Assembly: GCA_003131925.1 (NCBI GenBank)
Contig: PKWC01000167.1
Span: 29,377-39,327 of the forward strand
DNA length: 9,951 nucleotides
DNA from: Alphaproteobacteria bacterium
GTDB taxonomy: Bacteria; Pseudomonadota; Alphaproteobacteria; Micropepsales; Micropepsaceae
Direction: 5' to 3'
The notes under the pieces are model-generated. The model made no database searches. It worked only from the letters and a program-made list of their open reading frames with translations, and had not been told where the DNA came from. The position numbers and the translations under genes are program-made. Position 1 is the first letter of the stretch. Each line of letters starts with the position of its first letter. Of the stretch, positions 6,550 through 9,951 are shown piece after piece.

Positions 6550-7326
6550 ATGCTGTTCAGCGACAAGCTCCTCTTCATCCATGCGCCGAAGATGGCGGGA
6601 ATGTCGGTCACGAAACTGCTTTTGGACAACATCCAGGACCACATCACCCTGGTCGTTCCCTCCGGCCGTCCAGATCCCGCCATAAACGTGCCCTTGATGG
6701 TGCGCGCGAAGGCAAACCTGAAAGCCACGCTGACGGACCTGAAAAACCGGATGTTCCGGAATGTGACGATCGCGGAGGGGATGCGTCACGAACGAATGGC
6801 CGACGCCGCGCTGGCGCTGGCGCCCTTCGGCCGCTGTCTCGAAGATTTCGAGACGATCCTTGCCGTGGCGCGCAACCCCTATGACCTCGAAGTATCGCGC
6901 TACCATTTTCTCAGGCTCGGCTATCTCGGTGTCGCCGGACTGAGTCAGGGGCGCGCGCAGCAGATCGCCTTCGCTGGCGACTTCACCGGCTTCGCCCGCA
7001 CAGCGCCCTATCTCGGCCGCCTGCCCGCCCGTATCGAAGACTGGTATGAAATCGACGGCAAAATGCCGCAAAATCTTCGCATTTTGCGTTTCGAATCCCT
7101 CGAGCACGATCTGGAGAGAATCGTGAGCCCGCTCTATCCGATCCGGCGCAAACTGGCGAAGCTGAATGTTTCGCCGCACGAGCCTTACACAGCATATCTT
7201 ACAGCCGAGTCCGAAGAAGCCATCTACCGCAAATACCAATGGCTCTTCGACCGCCAGTTCTATAAGCGGGAGCAGTTTCCCGACGTGGCGGCAATTCACT
7301 CTGCGGAGTATCGCAAACATGTTTGA
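6550..7326 (+). CDS. Second sulfotransferase-family protein, 258 residues
   Basis: Predicted cytoplasmic sulfotransferase-like protein of the 'HIPKTAGTS' type. The 5'-phosphosulfate loop is LLFIHAPKMAGMSV (residues 7-20, Lys14, Ser19), close to the N-terminus as expected. The 3'-phosphate block is ILAVARNPYDLEVSRY, with Arg108 and Ser116. The C-terminal segment YRKYQWLFDRQFY is typical of bacterial members of this group. The enzyme would use PAPS as sulfate donor; the acceptor is unknown. Oddly, both threonines of the usual PKTAGTS motif are methionines here, which may weaken or alter PAPS binding. The ATG at 6550 is chosen by homology-style position and its ribosome binding site. Upstream in-frame starts (TTG 6424, ATG 6433, ATG 6265) add low-complexity sequence. 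Its stop overlaps the start of the propeller gene (ATGTTTGA), so the two are probably translated together. It is not close in sequence to the divergent sulfotransferase. Confidence 0.85.
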   Translation: MLFSDKLLFIHAPKMAGMSVTKLLLDNIQDHITLVVPSGRPDPAINVPLMVRAKANLKATLTDLKNRMFRNVTIAEGMRHERMADAALALAPFGRCLEDFETILAVARNPYDLEVSRYHFLRLGYLGVAGLSQGRAQQIAFAGDFTGFARTAPYLGRLPARIEDWYEIDGKMPQNLRILRFESLEHDLERIVSPLYPIRRKLAKLNVSPHEPYTAYLTAESEEAIYRKYQWLFDRQFYKREQFPDVAAIHSAEYRKHV

Positions 7327-8374
7327 CAAAGCCCTGACGCTCCTCTTCGTGCTGACATGCACGGCATCGTCCGCGCTCGCAGCCGAAGCCGTGCCCACGC
7401 AGCCAGCGCCTGCGTATCGCCTGACCAAGGCCATCGCGCTTGGCGCCCCCGACCGCTGGGATGCGCTCACCTTCGATCCCTCAAGCGGCCGGCTTTATAT
7501 TTCGCATGGCGACCGTGTGACGGTGGTCGACGGCAGGAGCGGCGCGATCCTCGGCGAGGTCGACGGGTTCCCCGGCGGTACGCATGACGTCGCCATCGTC
7601 GCCGATGAAGGCCGCGGCTACACCGACGACGGCGAGGCGGGAATGGCCGCGTCCTTCGATCTGAAGACGTTGAAGGTCATTCACCGCATCAAGGCCGAGG
7701 CCGACGCGGACGGAATGCTGTTTGATCCCACGAGCCACCACGTCTTCGTGATCGACGGCGATACCGGCAAGCTGACCGTCATCGATCCCAAGACCGACAA
7801 TGTGGTGGCGACCATCGACGGGGGCGGCGGGCTCGAATTCGGCGTTTCGGGCGGCAACGGAAAAGTCTACGTGAACGGCGCCGAGAAAGGCGAGATCGTC
7901 CGGATCGACGCGGCCACCAACAAGGTGGACGCGCATTGGCCGCTTCCCGGCTGCACCAAACCGCATGGGCTGGCGATCGACCGCGTGACGCATTGCCTGT
8001 TCTCGAGCTGCGCCAACAAGGTGCTTGTGGTGGTCGATGCCGAAAAAGGCTCCGTGATTGCGACTCTGCCGATCGGAGAGGGAACCGACGGGGCGGAATT
8101 CGATCCCAAACGCAACCTGGCCTTCAGCTCAAACCGCGAGGGAACGCTTTCCATCATCGCGGAGAAATCATCCGCGAGCTTCGTGCCGCAATCCCCGGTC
8201 GCCACGCAATTCGGCGCGCGCACTATGGCGCTCGATCCGGAAAGCGGACGGATCTTTCTGGTCGCCGCCGATTTCACCCTGAACCCGAAAGCGGCCGCAT
8301 CCGATCCGCGGCATCGCTACACGATCACGCCGGGGACCGCGCGGCTCCTGTTCCTGGACCCCGCCCCACGCTGA
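7319..8374 (+). CDS. Secreted YncE-like beta-propeller protein
   Basis: Predicted 351-residue protein with a Sec signal peptide (hydrophobic core about 6-15, cleavage likely after SSALA near residue 21), so periplasmic or secreted. The mature part is made of repeated blade-like units such as LTFDPSSGRLYISHGDRVTV, HHVFVIDGDTGKLTVID and GNGKVYVNGAEKGEIVRID. These are the YVTN/YncE seven-bladed propeller pattern (YncE family, WD40-like). Propellers of this family bind partners, ligands or DNA and usually have no catalytic activity; the role here is unknown. Three cysteines (212, 226, 231) cluster in one blade and could form a disulfide in the periplasm. The ATG lies inside the end of the preceding sulfotransferase gene (8-base overlap). 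GGAG at 7305-7308 stands 10 bases upstream, which fits translational coupling. Its last 50 bases overlap the convergent UDP-glucose dehydrogenase gene. Confidence 0.88.
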   Translation: MFDKALTLLFVLTCTASSALAAEAVPTQPAPAYRLTKAIALGAPDRWDALTFDPSSGRLYISHGDRVTVVDGRSGAILGEVDGFPGGTHDVAIVADEGRGYTDDGEAGMAASFDLKTLKVIHRIKAEADADGMLFDPTSHHVFVIDGDTGKLTVIDPKTDNVVATIDGGGGLEFGVSGGNGKVYVNGAEKGEIVRIDAATNKVDAHWPLPGCTKPHGLAIDRVTHCLFSSCANKVLVVVDAEKGSVIATLPIGEGTDGAEFDPKRNLAFSSNREGTLSIIAEKSSASFVPQSPVATQFGARTMALDPESGRIFLVAADFTLNPKAAASDPRHRYTITPGTARLLFLDPAPR

Positions 8375-9653
8375 CATAGGTGAAGCCGGCCTCGGCCATC
8401 TGCTGGGGCCGGTAGATGTTGCGCAGATCGACCATCAGCGGTGTCCTGAGCAACGCCTTCACTCGGGCGAGATCGAGCGCGCGGAATTCGTTCCATTCGG
8501 TCAGGATCACGACGCCGTCGGCGCCGGATATCGCCTCATAGGCGTCGGTGCAGAGCTCGACGTCGAGAAGCTTTGCCGCCTCCCTGGCGCCTTCCGGATC
8601 GTAGGCGCGGACGCGCGCGCCCTCCGCCTTCAGCATCGGCAGGATGACGAGGCTCGGCGCCTCGCGCATGTCGTCGGTGTTGGGCTTGAAGGTGAGGCCG
8701 AGCACGGCGACCGTTTTCCCCGCGACGCCGCCGAACGCGTGCATGATCTTGCGCGCCATCTCCGCCTTGCGCGCTTCGTTGACCGCCACCACGGTCTCGA
8801 CGATGCGGGCGGGCGCGCCGGCTTCCTGGGATGTGCGCAGGAGCGCCACCGTGTCTTTCGGGAAGCATGAGCCTCCGTAGCCCGGACCCGCATGAAGGAA
8901 TTTGGCGCCGATGCGGCCGTCGAGTCCGATGCCGCGCGCCACGTCCTGCACGTCGCCGCCCAGCCTCTCGCACAGATCGGCGATCTCGTTGATGAAGGTG
9001 ATCTTGGTGGCGAGGAACGCGTTAGCTGCGTATTTGATCAGTTCCGCGGTCTCGCGCGCGGTGAACAGAATCGGCGTCTCGTTCAGAAAGAGCGGGCGAT
9101 AGATTTCCTTCACCACGGTGCGGGCGCGCTCGGTGTCGCAGCCGACGACGACGCGGTCCGGCCTCAGAAAATCTTCGATCGCCGAGCCTTCGCGGAGGAA
9201 TTCCGGGTTCGAGGCCATGTCGAATTCTGCTTCCGGGCGCAGGCGGCGGATGATTTCCTCGACCTTGCGGCTCGTCCCCACCGGCACCGTCGATTTGGTG
9301 ATGACGACCGCATAGGAGTCGAGCGCGCGCGCAATTTCTTCCGCGGCGGCGAAGACGAAACTCAGATCCGCATGCCCGTCGCCGCGCCGGCTCGGCGTGC
9401 CCACGGCGATGAACACCGCCTTGGCGCCGGCCACCGCCTCGGGCAGTTTCGCGGTGAACGAAAGCCGGCGCGCTTTGACATTGGCGGCGACGATCTCCTC
9501 GAGGCCGGGCTCGAAGATCGGGATGCGGCCCGCGTCGAGCTCGGCAATCTTGCCGCCATCCTTGTCGACGCAGACCACGTCATGGCCGAACTCGGACAGA
9601 CAGGCGGCGGAGACGAGGCCGACATACCCCGTCCCGATCATGGCGATGCGCAT
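8325..9653 (-). CDS. ugd: UDP-glucose 6-dehydrogenase
   Basis: Predicted 442-residue cytoplasmic enzyme that oxidises UDP-glucose to UDP-glucuronate with two NAD+, supplying uronic acid for capsule, exopolysaccharide or lipopolysaccharide sugars. Visible features: N-terminal Rossmann motif GTGYVGL (7-13); STVPVGT (121-127); NPEFLREG (149-156); Lys207 in ELIKYAANAFLATK; the catalytic Cys263 in GYGGSCFPKD; and the C-terminal UDP-binding domain with GLTFKPNTDDMREAPS (319-334). All residues expected for activity are present. Related UDP-mannose dehydrogenases share the fold, but FLATKITFINE and GSCFPKD fit UDP-glucose dehydrogenase best. The ATG at 9653 has GAGAGG 8 bases upstream. The usual end of the family falls near YVSVGR (426-431); the extra 11 residues lie in the 50-base overlap with the propeller gene. 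Symbol by family; ugd, rkpK and tuaD are used for the same function. Confidence 0.96.
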   Translation of the reverse strand: MRIAMIGTGYVGLVSAACLSEFGHDVVCVDKDGGKIAELDAGRIPIFEPGLEEIVAANVKARRLSFTAKLPEAVAGAKAVFIAVGTPSRRGDGHADLSFVFAAAEEIARALDSYAVVITKSTVPVGTSRKVEEIIRRLRPEAEFDMASNPEFLREGSAIEDFLRPDRVVVGCDTERARTVVKEIYRPLFLNETPILFTARETAELIKYAANAFLATKITFINEIADLCERLGGDVQDVARGIGLDGRIGAKFLHAGPGYGGSCFPKDTVALLRTSQEAGAPARIVETVVAVNEARKAEMARKIMHAFGGVAGKTVAVLGLTFKPNTDDMREAPSLVILPMLKAEGARVRAYDPEGAREAAKLLDVELCTDAYEAISGADGVVILTEWNEFRALDLARVKALLRTPLMVDLRNIYRPQQMAEAGFTYVSVGRGPGTGAARSPA

Positions 9654-9661
9654 CGAAGCGG

Positions 9662-9667
9662 CCTCTC
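9662..9667 (-). promoter_or_regulatory. Ribosome binding site of ugd
   Basis: GAGAGG on the minus strand, 8 bases before the ATG at 9653-9651, which starts directly with the Rossmann strand MRIAMIGTGYVG. No convincing -35/-10 pair is seen further upstream. Confidence 0.55.
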
Positions 9668-9812
9668 AAGCTCCCGCTCTTTCGCGCGCCGGAGCGTGGG
9701 TTGCAAGGGTGGGAAGGAGGTGTTGGCAAAAACCTTCTGCAATTGCGTGGAAAAGCATTGCGGTGACCGCCCGTGCGGCTATCAGCGACCCAGCGCTATC
9801 TATTCCTTCTCA
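9668..9812. other. Upstream region of ugd
   Basis: About 145 bases without a supportable gene. It should carry the ugd promoter, but no clear -35/-10 pair is visible. It contains the palindrome GCAATTGC (9739-9746) and an AAGGAGG (9714-9720) on the plus strand that has no suitably spaced start codon. Nothing else is recognised. Confidence 0.4.
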
Positions 9813-9834
9813 TGGCCCGCCGAAGAGCGGGCCA
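9813..9834. repeat. Perfect 8-bp hairpin, left arm of an intergenic repeat
   Basis: TGGCCCGC (9813-9820) and GCGGGCCA (9827-9834) form a perfect 8-bp stem with a 6-base loop (CGAAGA). There is no T-run next to it, so it is a repeat element rather than an intrinsic terminator. Hairpins of this wording recur between genes in Hyphomicrobiales genomes as I know them. Confidence 0.6.
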
Positions 9835-9923
9835 CCCAGTTGAAACCTGCGAAGTACTGCGATTGTAAGCGCGATTTCTTGCTGCATCTTCGTCCGCCCG
9901 TAGCTCCCGCCTGGGTGGCCCGC
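9827..9923. repeat. 13-bp perfect inverted repeat flanking a 71-base core
   Basis: GCGGGCCACCCAG (9827-9839) is the exact reverse complement of CTGGGTGGCCCGC (9911-9923). The core (9840-9910) has no gene. The left arm is shared with the 8-bp hairpin at 9813-9834, so the two structures exclude each other. This looks like a palindromic intergenic element or a small non-autonomous mobile element; no target-site duplication is seen, and the right side may continue past the window. Confidence 0.55.
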
Positions 9924-9925
9924 CC

Positions 9926-9949
9926 CCGGTCCGCGCGAAGCGCGGCCGG
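9926..9949. repeat. Second hairpin at the right edge
   Basis: CCGCGC (9931-9936) and GCGCGG (9940-9945) pair around a GAA loop, extended by CCGG (9926-9929) with CCGG (9946-9949) past a bulged T. It abuts the 13-bp inverted repeat and belongs to the same repeat-rich patch, which runs off the window. Confidence 0.5.
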
Positions 9950-9951
9950 AG

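Noticed and set aside
5436..6728. Long minus-strand open frame of 430 codons across the sulfotransferase gene and the divergent region
   Set aside because: It is out of frame with the sulfotransferase, has no recognisable motif, overlaps genes on both strands, and long spurious frames are expected in GC-rich DNA.
9696..9951. Plus-strand frame open to the window end with a Cys-rich stretch (FCNCVEKHCGDRPCGY)
   Set aside because: AAGGAGG at 9714-9720 has no start at proper distance (TTG only 2 bases on), and the frame runs through the palindromic repeats, which are not coding.
1..9951. Search for CRISPR arrays, tRNA or rRNA genes, insertion sequences or phage genes
   Set aside because: No regularly spaced repeats, no RNA-gene signatures and no transposase or integrase motifs were seen.

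Overview
The window is GC-rich, tightly packed bacterial DNA. Protein signatures, promoter style and palindromic intergenic repeats of the 'GTCATCCCGGCCGA' and 'GCGGGCCACCCAG' kind suggest an alphaproteobacterium, probably Hyphomicrobiales (Rhizobiales) or a near relative. The taxon is an inference; there is no rRNA or tRNA to confirm it.

Layout. Positions 1-152 hold no supportable gene. At 153-5054 (minus) lies a very large bacterial alpha-2-macroglobulin with an intact GCIEQ thioester motif and an N-terminal membrane anchor. Its 290-bp upstream region (5055-5344) is AT-rich and unusual. It holds a repeated CAGGCGATT element and, at 5310-5325, a 16-bp sequence one base away from the canonical chromosomal parS (ParB-binding) site. 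At 5345-6310 (minus) is a PAPS-dependent sulfotransferase-like gene. Divergent from it, 6550-7326 (plus) encodes a second, different sulfotransferase-like protein. Its stop overlaps the start of a secreted YncE-like beta-propeller gene (7319-8374, plus). The propeller gene converges on and overlaps by 50 bp a UDP-glucose 6-dehydrogenase gene (8325-9653, minus). The last ~300 bp (9654-9951) hold palindromic intergenic repeats.

How the genes may work together. UDP-glucose dehydrogenase makes UDP-glucuronate, a precursor of acidic surface polysaccharides. The two sulfotransferase-like proteins could transfer sulfate from PAPS to a glycan or other acceptor. The propeller is predicted to be periplasmic, and the macroglobulin should be a periplasmic protease trap on the inner membrane. 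A cell-envelope locus (acidic, perhaps sulfated glycan, plus envelope defence) is a reasonable reading, but only the sulfotransferase-propeller pair is clearly one transcription unit. Nothing here is proven to be a new multi-gene system. The items most worth a second look are the parS-like site, the coupled sulfotransferase-propeller pair, and the macroglobulin with no visible pbpC partner.
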